Shown here: positions 32,603 to 44,744 of the stretch, piece after piece | How positions within the stretch are numbered: the first letter of the stretch is position 1 | Layout of the letters: the number at the start of each line of letters is the position of its first letter | Source: Corylus avellana | Lineage: Eukaryota; Streptophyta; Magnoliopsida; Fagales; Betulaceae | Assembly (NCBI RefSeq): GCF_901000735.1 | Contig: NC_081546.1 | Span: 14,461,629-14,525,628 of the forward strand | DNA length: 64,000 nucleotides | Reading direction: 5' to 3' | Translations under genes and position numbers: made by a program | The notes under the pieces: generated by a model | The model's database searches: none | What the model saw: the letters and a program-made list of their open reading frames with translations, nothing else | What the model was told of the DNA's origin: nothing

Positions 32603-33994
32603 GTTAAATGTAACAAAATAAAATATTGTTTATGAGTTAAAAGCTTCGTTGTAATAAAATATTAGTTTTTTCGGGTAAGAAATTTTATTTTTATTCCATC
32701 TTCCATGACATAAGACAATAATATATTGGAATAAAAAATAATGAAAATTCATTTGTTGAAGACATTGCATGTTAAATATTTTTTGTACAGTATTTTTAAT
32801 ATTGGCATGCAAGTAAAATTGTTTGGGGTAGTAGTAATTTTTATGGATTTATTTTTATATAAGAATTGTATATCTAAATCCATAATTATTTCTTAGGAGA
32901 AATGAAATGCATGCTTAATCTTTTAAAATTTGTTGAGATAATTTTTAGAGCATGTGTAGCCCCTAATATAATGATATTGAATTTATTCTTGGCATGATAT
33001 TATTTATACGTGTTGCCTAAAATTAATTTAAATAGTGGGAGTTAGGTTGAGTTAAATTTATTTCTCTTCCTCCATACGTGGTTTTGCATGAAAATCAACT
33101 TAAACATGATAATGGGTACTTGTGGCGTGAGAAATGATTAAGAGCTTAGCAAATTTTCGATCTCACGACTTGTGCATAAATTATTTTATTTAATTTGTGA
33201 TCTCTTGACGCTGACAGAGTAGCCAATATCTCTCCCATCCTATCTCTAACTATTACACCATAACACCAATACCCATTTTCATTCTATTTTTGTCCATGGC
33301 CTAGTGTCACGTTAAGAATGTGCACTTAAATAAAGAGTATGTTGAAATGTGTATAAAAAAATAGTAGTTAAAATAAAAATTTATATTTCTTTTTATTAAT
33401 TATTTTAACTAGAATTATTAGAGATGCTCTTAGAAGCGTAAAATGAAAGTATTTATAACATTTGTCGAGAGGAAAAAAAAAATCCGCTGAATTTTGGGAT
33501 TTGTGGGCCAGGGCGAAGTGGGGCGGGTGATGCGGGTTTGGGCGGGTGACGCGGGTTAGGAACCCATGGGACTCGAGAGCTGCAGACAAGACTGCTAGAG
33601 AGGGAGAGAGCCGCAGGAGAGAGAAGAAAAAGAAGATGATGAGAGGCGGCATAGTGAAAGGATATGATGGGTTATTGTGGGTATTAGGTTTTTTTTTTTT
33701 GGGTTAGGTTATAATGCGGGGCGCGGTGGTTACCTGAAAATTTTTAAAAATGATACCCGCGCGAATATTCTAATATTTAACCCAAATCTAAACTTTTTGC
33801 GAGAAAAACCAGGAGAGGCGGGACGAATCAGCGTGAGTGGGTGGGGTTCTGCGGGTATTTACTCACCTCCACATGGAAGACTGAATTTTCATATCAACTT
33901 CGATCAGTTGAGTCTGGCTTGAAAATGAAAGAAGAAAAAAGAAAAAGAAAAAAAAGGGACATCCTAACTTTTAGGAATGCTAATTACTTTAAAG

Positions 33995-33998
<4 letters not shown>

Positions 33999-34033
<35 letters not shown>
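33999..34033. repeat. (TA)n microsatellite
   Basis: Seventeen TA units. Confidence 0.97.
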
Positions 34034-34036
<3 letters not shown>

Positions 34037-34429
34037 GAGGATATTAATATTTTAACTTGTCTTAACAACCACTTGATTTGATTTTGAGACAATAGACATG
34101 ATTAACTTGTTTATAATATAATATTTTTCCAAAAAAAAAAAAAAATTGTTTATAATATAATATTCCAGCTAATAATTATTTATTGTGTTCTACGTACAGT
34201 TTTGAGCCCACCGTAAGAACTTTACTTGCTTCTATCAGCAAAAGTGTCATACTTTATGAAATTCTTTTTTGGATTCATAAGGAGATTTTTTCCAAGGCTA
34301 TTCCATCAACTTACACTACAAAGTTAAGAATTTTTTTGCGTCGTAAATAGTAACTTATATTTGTTACATTAATAATTGTTTATGTGACTAAAGCTACATG
34401 TCAATAAACACTTTATTGACATAGTTGAT

Positions 34430-35225
34430 TTCAACACGTCAATAATTATTGCCACGTTAAGAATTTTTGACGTGTTATTTTTAACATGTCAAAAATTATT
34501 GACGTGTCATTATTCCACACGTCAAGAATTATAATTAATTTAACACGTCAAAAATTATTAACGTGCCATTATTCTACACGTCAATAATTATAATTAATTA
34601 TAATTAATTTCAATCATATTAATTATACAATATGTAGTAAAAAAAATATTATGTTTGAAAAAAAAAAAGGTATTAAATACACTGCATGCCAGAATATTAA
34701 AGAAATGAAAAGACAAAGAAACAACAAGCAAGCAATTATAAGGAAGGGAGTATCAGTTTTTAGTCGTGAATAATATTGGTAGAGGGGAGGATGATCTTGA
34801 AGAAGTGTGAGGGTGTCGTAGCCGCCACGAACTTGACCTCCGGTTGTGCACCACTTTAGTTCGGCGAGCCCTTGACTTATATCAATTGTTCATTGATCCT
34901 ACGGTGAAAATGCCTGGAAGTTCGATCTGATTCTCGGTGAGTGGATTATTGAGCCATCACGAAAAAATTGATTTTATTATTAACAATCTAGAATATTAAT
35001 TTATTGGTTCTCTAATTAGTCTTAAGTATATTGTATTTATAAAAAATATAAGAGAAAAAAAATGATATAAAAATTTAAAAATTTATCTTTCTTTTATTGA
35101 CATGTCTACTTATGACACGTCAATAATTCTTGATGTGTCGCATGTGACACGTCAACAATTTCTTGACGTGCCACATGTAACACGTCAAGAATTTCTTGAC
35201 GTGTCCTATGTAGACACGTCAATAA
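34430..35225. repeat. CACTA subterminal repeats
   Basis: Two clusters, 34430-34585 and 35096-35225, of alternating ACACGTCAA and TTGACGTGT separated by AATTATTG/GAATTTCTTG; several pairs form hairpins, e.g. ACACGTCAAGAATTTCTTG at 35180. In this superfamily such motifs bind the TNPA-type protein. About 500 bp with no motif separates the clusters. Confidence 0.75.
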
Positions 35226-35459
35226 AGTTCATCGGGAAGGCGCGAACGCCAGCTACCCACCCCCACTTTTTTTTTTTTTTTTTTTTTCGCCTCTCCTTCT
35301 TTCTCCCCTGCGTTCCACAACCCTCCCTTCGACCCATTTTTTTCATCGCCGGCCAGCAACTCATTTCTCCATCTCCGTCGATTGACTCACATGCATTCTC
35401 TCACCCGCGTTCACTCTCTCACTAGCTCGCTTAGTACCGGCCGTTCTCTTTCTCACCCG

Positions 35460-35462
<3 letters not shown>

Positions 35463-35506
<44 letters not shown>
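35463..35506. repeat. (TA)n microsatellite beside pararetroviral sequence
   Basis: Twenty-two TA units; directly followed by the minus-strand coat/zinc-knuckle fragment. Confidence 0.98.
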
Positions 35507-35508
<2 letters not shown>

Positions 35509-36069
35509 TTTTTTAAGATACTCTTCTTTCAAATCAGGGTTATCAATTTTTGAAATTAAGGTAAGGAGCAAATCTTCTTGTTCTTCTGATTTGGTCAGGA
35601 CAGAACAAGTTTTTGGGTTGCAGCAAGATCCACAACAACCGAAATTGACACAATTTGTAGAAATATCAGAAGCAGAGCGATATTCAGAATCAGAGGAGGA
35701 TAGAAAATCATTATCAGAAGAATAATCAGAAAAGGCATTGTTTTGAAAGATTCTAAAGATTTTTTGTTTTTCATCGTCATTGATGTTTAAAGCATTAATC
35801 TCTTTTTTAATCTTTTTGAGAGGTTTTGTGCACTTGTCAGCATAGTGTCCTGTTTCTCCACAATTGAAGCATTTATTTTTTGAAAAGTATTTTTCAAATT
35901 TAGATTCATTACTCCGTTTAGGAGGAGGTTTAGAAAATTTAGGTTTATTAAATTTTATTTTCTTGTTACTATTGTAATATGGCCAACACATGGCGCATAT
36001 CACTATTTCTGCTTTACAAAAAATAATTTTGACGTTATTTTGCATATATTTTATAAAAGTTTTAACCAT
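35507..36069 (-). pseudogene. Endogenous pararetrovirus (Caulimoviridae-like) coat/zinc-knuckle fragment
   Basis: A single open frame of about 185 codons on the minus strand. In order: a Lys-rich segment, a CCHC zinc knuckle (CFNCGETGHYADKC, codons ending about 35830), an acidic Ser/Asp-rich stretch with a Cys cluster (about 35630-35700), and a C-terminal segment (LISKIDNPDLKEEYL) of the type found between coat protein and protease in caulimovirid polyproteins. Protease, RT and movement protein are absent. The reading frame runs out into the TA microsatellite, so it is a truncated insert. It could also come from another retroelement gag; the C-terminal motif favours a pararetrovirus. Confidence 0.6.
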
Positions 36070-37007
36070 TTTGGTTTATATATATAATTTACAATGTATA
36101 TTATTATATATTAATTGATGTAGTTATTAGCAAATTTTACATGTTAGCTAATTAATTTATTTGTTTGAGATATATGTTTTGTATTAATTTATGAATTTGT
36201 TTAATTAATTTGTATGGTGGGATTGTTTTATATGAACATGCGTGCATACAAAATTACGTATGTAAATTGTTTGAAATTAGGTTTTTTTGTGCAGGCTTTT
36301 GCATTTAGATTTAGACCTAAATTTCGTGTAGGTTTTGCAAATATACGTTATCAGAACAAAAAAAAAAAACCAAAAAAAACCAAAAAAAAAAAAAAAACAA
36401 CAAATAACAAATGCATATCCATTTTGGACTTTAATTTTGTTTAGGTTTTGAAAATTTAGAATAAATATGTAAATGTTTTTTTTTTTAAAAAAAAAAACAT
36501 AAGAAAACAAATAACATAGCTAGCTGAATTTATTTTATATAGGGTCCCCATATATAACAAATGCATAAATGTTATAAAAAACAACAACAACAACAACAAC
36601 AACAACAAAAAATAACCTAGCTAGCTAGATCAATTTTATCTAGGGTCCCCATATTTTAAAAATGCATTTAGGCCTTACAAATTTAGATTATGTAAATGTT
36701 ATAAAAAACGGAAGAAAAAAAAAAAACAAAAACAAAAAAAAACAAATAACCCATCTAGCTAGCTAGATCTATTGTATCTAGGGTCCCCATATATAACGAA
36801 TGCATTTAAATTTGGACCTTAATTTTGTTTGGGTTTTGCAAATTTAGATTATGTAAATGTTATAATTAAAACTAAATGTATATGTTTATTTGTTAAAAAA
36901 AAAAATTTGAAATGATGTAATTAAAGAAATACACTAAAAAAATAACAACTAACTAACTAACTAACGTAGATTTATTTTATTCAATTAGGGTTCCAGTAAC
37001 TAAAGTT
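36070..37007 (+). repeat. CACTA leader with imperfect tandem repeats
   Basis: Three to four units of about 120-150 bp share CTAGCTAGCTAGAT..TAT, TAGGGTCCCCATAT and TTTAGATTATGTAAATGTTA (36300-36880), spaced by A-rich runs including (CAA)n at 36580-36608. No coding. It directly precedes the transposase start. Confidence 0.7.
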
Positions 37008-39380
37008 ATGGACAAGAGTTGGATGACAAAGTCTAGAGGTATGAGGGAATACAGAGACGGGTGTAGATTATTCGTAGACTTCGCAGTTATGAACTGTACA
37101 ATCCCTGATGGAAAAATTCACTGCTCCTGTAAGGTGTGTCAAAATAAGCAGCGCCACCCGTCGGGTTTTGTATTTGACCACTTGACAAGGAGTAAAGGAA
37201 TAATGACTGCATATAGAAACTGGTATTATCACGGTGAAAAGCCTATACGGTCTCCTGTTGCAGTCTCTAATTCGACTACCACGATCACAGATGCAAGTAT
37301 ACGCACAAAACAAGGTGGAAACATGCATCCAATGTTGCATGATCTATTCGGCATGTATGGTGTCAGGGAAGACAATTGTGAACCTCAAGTGGTGGTGCAG
37401 GGTATTGAAGAAGCCGCTGAAGGTGACGTACTAAAGTACTACAAGTTGCTTAAAAAAGCAGAGAAGTCACTTCATGATAGGACCAAACATAGCAAGCTTA
37501 GTGCTATTGTACATCTGTACAACTTGAAGTGCTTTGGTGGACTTAGTAATGTGATATTCTAGTCTTTCCTTGAGTTCATCAATCAGTTGCTGCCTACAAG
37601 TGACGAAGCTTTGCCAGTTAATACATATGAGGCGAAAAAGTTTCTAAGGGACATGGGACTCGGGTATGAGAAGATCTGGCATGTCGTAATGACTGTATAT
37701 TATTCTGGAAGAGAAATAAGGATTTAGATTCATGCACCGTTTGTAGAGTATCTAAGTGGAATGATGAAATTCATTTAGATGAGGATGGTTAACCTATATC
37801 GTTGAGTAAGAAATGCCTGGTCAAGGTGTTGTGGTGGTTTTCACTCATTCCACGACTATAGAGGCTATTTATGTCAGAGCATACTGCACCCTATATGAGG
37901 TGGCATGCAGAAGGCCGAACTAAGGACGGTGTATTGAGGCATCCGGCCTACGGTGAAGCATGGAGGGCATTCGACAATTTACATCCAGAATTCTCAGTGG
38001 ATAGCATGAACGTAAGGCTTGGACTAACCTTGGATGGATTTAATCCATTTTGGGAACATGAGCACATCCCACAACACTTGGTCTGTAATGCTTGTACCAT
38101 ACAAGTTGCCTCCTTGGATGTGCATAAAACAAACATCTTTCATACTATCCTTGATTATCCCAGGCCCAAAGTCACCTGGAATGGATATAGATGTCTACCT
38201 TCAACCCATAATTGAAGAGTTAGAGGAACTATGGATTGTAGGGGTACGCACATTTGACGTCTCCAAGAAAAAGAACTTTGTGTTGCAAGCGCAGTTGATG
38301 TGGACAATTAATGACTTCCTGGCATACGTAGATTTGTTCGGGTCTCCTAATAGGGTTGAGAAAGCATGTCTTTGCTCTATGCACTTAACAAGGTCCAGAA
38401 GATTAAAACACGGCAAGAAATCTTGTTATATGGGGCACAGCACAGGCGATACTTGCCCATGGATCATTTGTGGAGGAAGAACAAAAGAACATTTGACTGC
38501 AAGCAAGAACTAGAATGTGGCCCCAATGTGCTAAATAAAGATGAAATCCTGAGACAATTAGAAGAGATGGTATTTGGGGATGAGAATGCCGGTAAGGCAA
38601 AGATGGATACTAAGAAAAAAGACAAGAAGCGGAAAAAGAGTGGCCTACAGAACGAGGAGGAGAGACTGCTAATGTATTGTGGAAGAAGAAAAGTGTTTTC
38701 TTTAGGTTGCCGTACTGGAAAGATAATTTATTGTGGCACAACCTTGATGTCATGCACATTGAGAAAAATGTGATAGACAACATACTTGGCACAATACTAG
38801 ACATTTTAGGAAAAATGAAGGACAACCTCCAAGCCCGCAAAGACTTGTAAGAAATGGGTTTGAAACATACACTTCATCCGTACATGGGTGAGGATAGTCA
38901 AACCTATATGCCCCCAGCTTGCCATACGATGTCGAAGGACGAGAAAACACATTTTTTGAAAGTGTTTCGAAATGTAAGGATGCCAAATGGATATGCCTCA
39001 AACATTTTCTCGATGTGTACGACTTAAGGAACGTACGATATCGGGTTTGAAGATCATGACAGTCATGTGATTATGCAACAACTTATCCCTATTGCATTGC
39101 GTGGATCATTGTCAGGTAACGTGGTTAGACCACTTGTTGGGATGTCAGCATTCTTCAGCGGTCTATTTTCAATGTCAATGACACAAGAGGATATGGACCG
39201 ATTAGAGGGTGACGTTTGTATCACTTTGTGCAAGATGAAATAGGTCTTCCCCCTAGTTTTTTTGCCATCATGGTTCACTTGGTTGTTCATCTTGTCCGTG
39301 AATGCCAACTCGGTGGACTGGTACAGTATAGATGGATGTATCCGGCAGAGAGGTAAAAGAAGTTTACTCTTATTCATCAA
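37008..39380 (+). pseudogene. CACTA TNP2-type transposase, degenerate
   Basis: The start is ATG at 37008 (MDKSWMTKSRGMREYRDG), giving the transposase-associated N-terminal domain to about 37330 with its Cys cluster (CSCKVCQN). An in-frame TAG at 37560-37562 follows, with homology continuing (FLEFINQLLPTSDEAL). The TNP2 catalytic domain is spread over shifted frames: MSEHTAPYMRWHAEGRTKDG (37871), NVRLGLTLDGFNPF, then PPWMCIKQTSFILSLIIPGP (38125), IEELEELW, and HIEKNVIDNILGTILDI (38755). A DUF4218-like part (QQLIPIALRG, EDMDRLEGDVCITLCKM) ends near 39240, running to about 39380 in another frame. At least five shifts or stops; this protein would have catalysed excision. Confidence 0.85.
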
Positions 39381-39413
39381 TTTATTTTCTCTCTATTATA
39401 AAACCGTCACTAA

Positions 39414-39513
39414 NNNNNNNNNNNNNNNNNNNNNNNNNNNNNNNNNNNNNNNNNNNNNNNNNNNNNNNNNNNNNNNNNNNNNNNNNNNNNNNNNNNNNNN
39501 NNNNNNNNNNNNN
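39414..39513. other. Scaffold gap (100 N)
   Basis: Exactly 100 N, between the TNP2-type and Transposase_24-type regions of the same element. Confidence 0.99.
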
Positions 39514-39565
39514 ATCTAACAGTATGTTTATGTTTCTTTTTTGTTTGTTTTATTTTATTTTTATG

Positions 39566-40074
39566 CAGACCTTATCTTTGCGCACTCCTACTCGAGTGCA
39601 ATCTTACATCTTGACACAAAAGAAGAAGGATGGTGACTATCCAAATGATGTGGTCAGTGAGAGATGTGTACGTACTCACCGATATATCTTGTGATAAATT
39701 ATTTACGATTAACCTTCTTTATATGAGACACTAACTTTTTATTTAACATACAGGAGATGATGAAGGAATTGATACCCACTGACCTGGCATTGATGTCGAG
39801 TGTGACTGAAGGGACGGTACGGTGTGCACCGAATGACGTGTATGCTCAGGCGCATGAAAATAAGCCTGAGTATGCTGGTAAGGTTCAACAGGTGGGTCCG
39901 AATATTCTACTTGTGCGGGGCAGCATACACTCATACTATACACCGTCCCAGGCACGGTCACAAAACCCTGAAAACTCCTCGTTCTCACAGATGACGGATA
40001 GGATTAGAGAACTTGAAGAGAAGAGGGCACAACAAAGAGCAGCGATGGATGAGATGGCAAAAAAGATGCGATGA
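39566..40074 (+). pseudogene. CACTA second gene, Transposase_24-type, partial
   Basis: Two coding blocks flank an AT-rich segment with intron-like edges (about 39670-39751, ending TTAACATACAG). The second block (39752-40074) reads EMMKELIPTDLALMSS, then GTVRCAPNDVYAQAHENKPE and a C-terminal coiled coil (ELEEKRAQQRAAMDEM) ending TGA. This is the C-terminal half of the plant 'Transposase 24 / Ptta-En-Spm' protein, thought to be the DNA-binding partner of TNP2. The N-terminal half lies in the gap or is lost. Confidence 0.75.
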
Positions 40075-40479
40075 TTGAGGCCCCTTTTTGCCAGCTTGAG
40101 GCCATGCTCGCATTGACCTCTAGATCCACGCCCAACAAAGGTAATGCTATATTTGTGTTATTTTTCTTATTCTTTTGTTAACACGACTATAGCCCGTATC
40201 GATTACTTTAACAGTTAGAATTATGTCTCCAAAAAAGTCTCAGTTAGCAACGCGTTGTTCCCGTGGTTCATTTTGGAACCAACGTATATTTGCGTCACTG
40301 TATATTTGTATTTTGGATTTCTTTATTGATTTTCATTGGTTCACAACTCATTTGCAGGTAATGCAGATAAGGCGCTGGGTGATGACTATGTTCACTTGGA
40401 CTGAGAAAGTGGTTTTCCATCGCAGTTTGTTAAGTTGTATATATATTTTGTTACTATTTGTTGATGTATATAGTTAGAT

Positions 40480-40855
40480 CAAACTATGTGTTTGTTGAGA
40501 CTAGTTGAAACTTATTTGTGTTGTATATTTGTGTTTGATTGTATATTTGTAGCAGATGGAATAGAGATAGTTTGATTGTATATTTGTTTTGTGTTGTGTT
40601 GGAACTTATTTTTGATGTAGATATTTGTAGTAGATATACAATTGTCTATATTTGTATTGTATCGAAAATATTTCGATGTAGATATTTGTATGCAATTGCA
40701 CGTAGTAGATGTGTTGGAATTTCGATGTGTTGGTTTGTGTTGGGATTTCATATGTATTGGATGTATATGCAAATTGAATTGGAATTTCATATGTGTACAT
40801 GTATTGGATTGAATGTATATGTATTCGCCGGATATATATATGCAATTTGAAAAAA
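40480..40855. repeat. GTATATTTGT-rich low-complexity tail
   Basis: Dense, irregular repetition of TGTATATTTGT, GATGTAGATATTTGTA and TGTTGGAATTTC-TATGTG words, with no frame of interest. It follows the CACTA genes and ends where other DNA begins near 40860. Confidence 0.7.
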
Positions 40856-41220
40856 GTCATTGTTTGAAATGCAGTTGATTATGTATAAAAAAATGTACGT
40901 AATGATAGATATTATCCTTGTGTCCACCTAAAATTAATGTGCCTTTGCAAATTATCATTAGATTTGTGATAGATAATTATTATTGAATTTTAAACCAATG
41001 ATGATTTTCAAAACTACATCAATTTCAGGTGAACACAAAGGCAACATCTACCTTTACTTACAGAAAAATCACAGTTTCTTCTTTAAAGTCATGTATTTTT
41101 AAAAATATGTACAATCTTGCATATGATTTGAAAACACATACTTTTCTATATTTTCAAATCACAATTTTCCCTTTTTTTTAAAAAAAAAAAATAAAAATAA
41201 AAATAAAGCTCTTCTAAATA
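40856..41220. other. Unassigned AT-rich DNA
   Basis: No gene or repeat partner seen. It has a T/A run near 41170-41205. Confidence 0.4.
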
Positions 41221-41317
41221 TTGGGGGTTAGAGCCATAATACCTAAATTACAAGGGTTAAGAATCGTAATACCTAAGTTATGGGGGTTAGAACTATACTG
41301 CCTGATTTACAGAGGTC
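41221..41317 (+). repeat. Tandem ~35-bp repeat, left part
   Basis: Degenerate units of the form GGGGTTAGA.CC.TAATACCTAAATTACA. The same array continues at 44240-44375, so it was one array split by the element at 41323. Confidence 0.8.
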
Positions 41318-41322
41318 AAAAC

Positions 41323-44234
41323 TGTAACGACCTAGATTTTAAAACTCTTATTTAAATAATATTAAATAGATTAAAAATATAATCAATAAATTAGAACAAT
41401 GATATGTGGATTAATAATGTTAAATAACTATTTAGTGTTAAAGGTATATTACATTGATTTTTGACCTCTTATGTATATTACTTCAATTCTAAGAATTTAG
41501 CTTCACTAATATGTTTATGGGCATAATCAAACCCAATCTAGTGAATAAATTATTTATATTGGTGTTTAGCGAAGTCATAAATTAATTTGAAGCTTTTCAG
41601 TTTTTTAGCCTAAAAAGCAGTGTCTTAATTTTCATACTGTCTAAATGAGATTAAAACTGCTAAAGAAAGATACCAAGGCTAGCCACCTTTGTTGAAAGCT
41701 TAAAGTCTTCTAGTAATGATGATTATAGTAAATATCATGATTATAATGATTTAATAAGGCAAGTGGCCAAGTGGGAATGAAAATAGTTAAAGCCTAAGTT
41801 GAATTGGAAACTTTGTATAGGCTAAAAACAGACTCAAACGAACTCGGATGAAGTCGAACCAAAAATATAAAATGTTTGTCTTGGAGCCCTCTATCTACTC
41901 TCAAAATTTCATGTCAATCGGAGTACATTTGGACATTGAAAAATGGATCGGAATACACTGCCCTCATTTTGGACGAAAATTCTAATTAGTATAGAGCATG
42001 AAATATGGACTAGGTTCATTCTTTTGGTTAAATCCATCTCAACCCTTAGATCAAATGTGTAAAAATAAATCATAACCATTCATTCTCTTATAAATAGAGC
42101 CTTAGCTAAATTCACTTTCACTTAAGTTTTTACAATCTTAGAACAAGTAAAATTGTTTGCTCCTCCTTTCATTTTACTTCTTAGTTCTAGTCAAATACCA
42201 TATAGTCTAAATCTTTCTTGTAGTGTTCAAGCGTTTTTCTAAAACTAGCTACCTAGAGAAGATTTGGTGGAGTTTTACTTCTAAAGGATTATTGGGTAAG
42301 TGTTTCTTGTATAAATATCATGATTTATTGCTTTTATTACTTGTCCTCATTTAATTGTTTAAAGACCTAATAAGCGTATAATGTAAAATAAGGTAATGGA
42401 ACAAGTGAATTAATAATAAAGAGTTAGTGGACAAAATCAATTAAGGACTTATAATATTATCTATATATTATTTACTTTACAGTATTTACATTCAGTCATT
42501 TCTTTTATGTCATTTAAATTTCTGTTCATATTTCTGGCGGTAAGGACCATTTGATCTCATCCCCGAAATATGCATTATTTACATTCAGTTATTTCTTTTA
42601 TGTCATTTAAATTTCTGTTCATATTTCTGGCGGTAAGGACCATTTGATGTCATCCCCGAAATATGCATTATTTACATTCAGTTATTTCTTTTATGTCATT
42701 TAAATTTCTGTTCATATTTCTGGCGGTAAGGACCATTTGATGTCATCCCCGAAATATGCATTATTTACATTCAGTTATTTCTTTTATGTCATTTAAATTT
42801 CTGTTCATATTTCTGGCGGTAAGGACCATTTGATCTCATCCCCGAAATATGCATTATTTACATTCAGTTATTTCTTTTATGTCATTTAAATTTTAATTCA
42901 TATTTTTGGCGGTCATCCCCAGAATATGAATTCAGTATTTACATTCAGTCATTTCTTTTATTGTCATTTAAATTTTGATTCATACTTTGGTAGGTACGGA
43001 CCATTGGTCTCATCTCCAAAATATGCGTCATGTTTTATATATATTATTTATAATACTAGTTTGTATTTAGTGATACTGGTCATTAGCCTCGTCACCAAAA
43101 ATGAATTCAGGCATAAAGCTAGTTATAAGTAATTATCTTAGATTAATATGATAAAATGAGTAAGTAAAGATGAAGTGACTGATAATAAATAAATATAAAA
43201 GATGAGGGTCTTTAAACAATGATATTATTGGAGAATGAACTAAGTATTGTTTGTATGTATGTATTATATGCAGAAGTGGAGCAGAATACTACACTAAGGA
43301 GAGTAAGTATGGATATACTTACTGAGTACTAGCTTTGTTTTATTGTTATAGGAATTCTTATTTTGTCTTATTGATATAATTTTGCAATACAACTGCTGCA
43401 TAATGTGTCTAATAAAATGGGCTGATAAGATAGCCACCTTAAGAACAAGCTGGGTGGATTGCCGCGAGGAACTGTCGGTATCTCAGTGGATGGGGGTATA
43501 TAACCGTCCAACAGGCCTAATATATAACTAAGCTGGGACGGTGTAGTTGCCAGCACCAAACAGGTAAACCTCTAAAGTGTGAGGGACATAACGGACGTAA
43601 GCGGGCTGAGAGCTCATGAGAAGAGGTCTGAAGAAAGATTATCATAAAACACAAACTAATCTGTCATTACGCTGCATTCACAACTCATTCATTATTATAT
43701 ATTTTAGTCTTTAATCTTATTTGTTCAAACTAGTCTTTTTAGTCTTTATATCTAGGAAAATAGATTACTCACTTGTTTGCCTATGTAAATATGATAACGT
43801 CATCTTTACATAGATCTTGATGCAGGGATAGAAAGTGAGGACGATGGTCCTTTTACTGGTTTTGATGGTTGATAGACCATCTGCTGCAGGATTTATGCTT
43901 ACTCTATGGAGCAAGTCTCATTTATGTTAATCGCTTTTATTATGTATGTGATGTGTGTAAACTTAATAGATATTACTATGTTAATTTAGGTGCCGTCTGT
44001 GGCATATATTTGGTACACCTAGTGTGTACATATGTTGTAATGAAAACCATGTTTCTATTTTATTTAATAATATATCACCTCGAGGTATTTCAGTCAGCTC
44101 AACTGTGTTGTGTAAGTTATTCCTAGGTCATAGAAAAAGAAAATAATATACATACTCCGCTGTAAGATTATATTTTTCTAAAGTTGCAGCGTCACGACTT
44201 CGATATTTGCTAGTTCAAATATCGGGGCGTGACA
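41323..44234 (+). mobile_element. 2.9-kb LTR-type element, probably a solo LTR
   Basis: Starts TGTAACGACCTAG and ends CGGGGCGTGACA, with imperfect inverted ends (TGTAACGACC against TGTCACGCCC). A perfect AAAAC duplication flanks it (41318-41322, 44235-44239), and the interrupted 35-bp array resumes after it. No coding region, primer site or internal LTR pair is seen. TATA box TATAAATAGAGCC near 42091; CTTAAGTTTTTACAATCTTAG downstream fits a transcript leader. The size and ends suggest a Tekay/Del-type LTR left by recombination between two LTRs. Confidence 0.82.
42485..42950 (+). repeat. 93-bp tandem repeat within the LTR
   Basis: The word TTTACATTCAGT(C/T)ATTTCTT starts at 42485, 42578, 42671, 42764 and 42857, then at 42938 after a shorter last spacing. 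Units are nearly identical; each ends with GGCGGTAAGGACCATTTGAT..CATCCCCGAAATATGCAT. It lies downstream of the TATA box. Confidence 0.95.
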
Positions 44235-44239
44235 AAAAC

Positions 44240-44375
44240 TGTAATACCTAAATTACGGGGATTAAGAACCGTAATACCTAAATTATGGGGGTCAGAACAA
44301 TAATGCTTGAATTACAGGGGTCAAAACTGTAATACCCAAATGTGTGGGGGTCAGAGCCATAACGATTAATAAAGG
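44240..44375 (+). repeat. Tandem ~35-bp repeat, right part
   Basis: Units of TAATACCTAAATTACGGGGATTAAGAACCG type; continues the array at 41221. Confidence 0.8.
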
Positions 44376-44744
44376 AAATGGAAAGATGAAAGTGGATGAA
44401 ACCATGCATGGCATATGTTTTATGAATTTATGATGTTGTTTCATGGTGTGATTTGTGAGGAATTTCATGCTAGATGTATCAATATGCATGTGTGGAGGGA
44501 GATGCAACCAAGCATATGAGTATCGTTACAACTTGATTGTATATAATGTTTTATGAAATGTTTTATATGAGATTACGCTAGATGTATTTGTATGTATTTG
44601 TATGTATATGTGATTGAAAGGAACATAGCATATGCATACTCTTACAGCTGGATTGCACATGATGTTTATTAAATATTTTCATAATGGTAATGTTTACTTC
44701 ATCAGCTACGGAATGTTTTTAATGTAATATTTGTTTTTGAAAGG
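44376..44744. other. Unassigned DNA, LTR-like texture
   Basis: TATGCATG-rich text with two similar stretches (44400-44520, 44530-44650: 'ATGTTTTATGAAT/ATG...AGATGTATTTGTATGT'). No gene seen. Confidence 0.35.

Larger units (their letters stand above)
30961..34313. other. Intergenic tract, no gene identified
   Basis: No ORF matches a family I know. Parts look single-copy within the window. Contents: GAGAGAAAGAGAGAGAG run (31251-31267); (TA)n tracts listed separately; a GCGGGT-rich block at 33517-33560 (GGGGCGGGTGATGCGGGTTT) that resembles the ends of low-GC-background MITEs but has no clear partner; and a T-run at 32551-32578. A 31691-31700 AGTATCAGAGCTAAG word resembles a Met-tRNA primer site but has no LTR to its left. 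Confidence 0.5.
34314..40855 (+). mobile_element. CACTA (En/Spm, CMC) transposon, right end missing
   Basis: It begins CACTACAAAG (34314) and is followed by inverted copies of ACACGTCAA/TTGACGTGT, the subterminal repeat type of CACTA elements. A GC-richer leader (35230-35460) precedes the transposase region. A TNP2-type gene (37008-39380) and a Transposase_24-type gene (39566-40074) are on the plus strand in the expected order. No TTGTAGTG end or matching subterminal array follows, so the right end is truncated, placed here at 40855 where the low-complexity tail stops. A pararetrovirus fragment and a tandem repeat lie in the leader. Confidence 0.82.

Noticed and set aside
33480..33960. GCGGGT-rich block as a CpG-island promoter
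   Set aside because: No downstream gene; the words are simple and degenerate, more like a decayed repeat.
42485..42950. CRISPR-like array
   Set aside because: Direct repeats of 93 bp with no spacers, inside a plant LTR.
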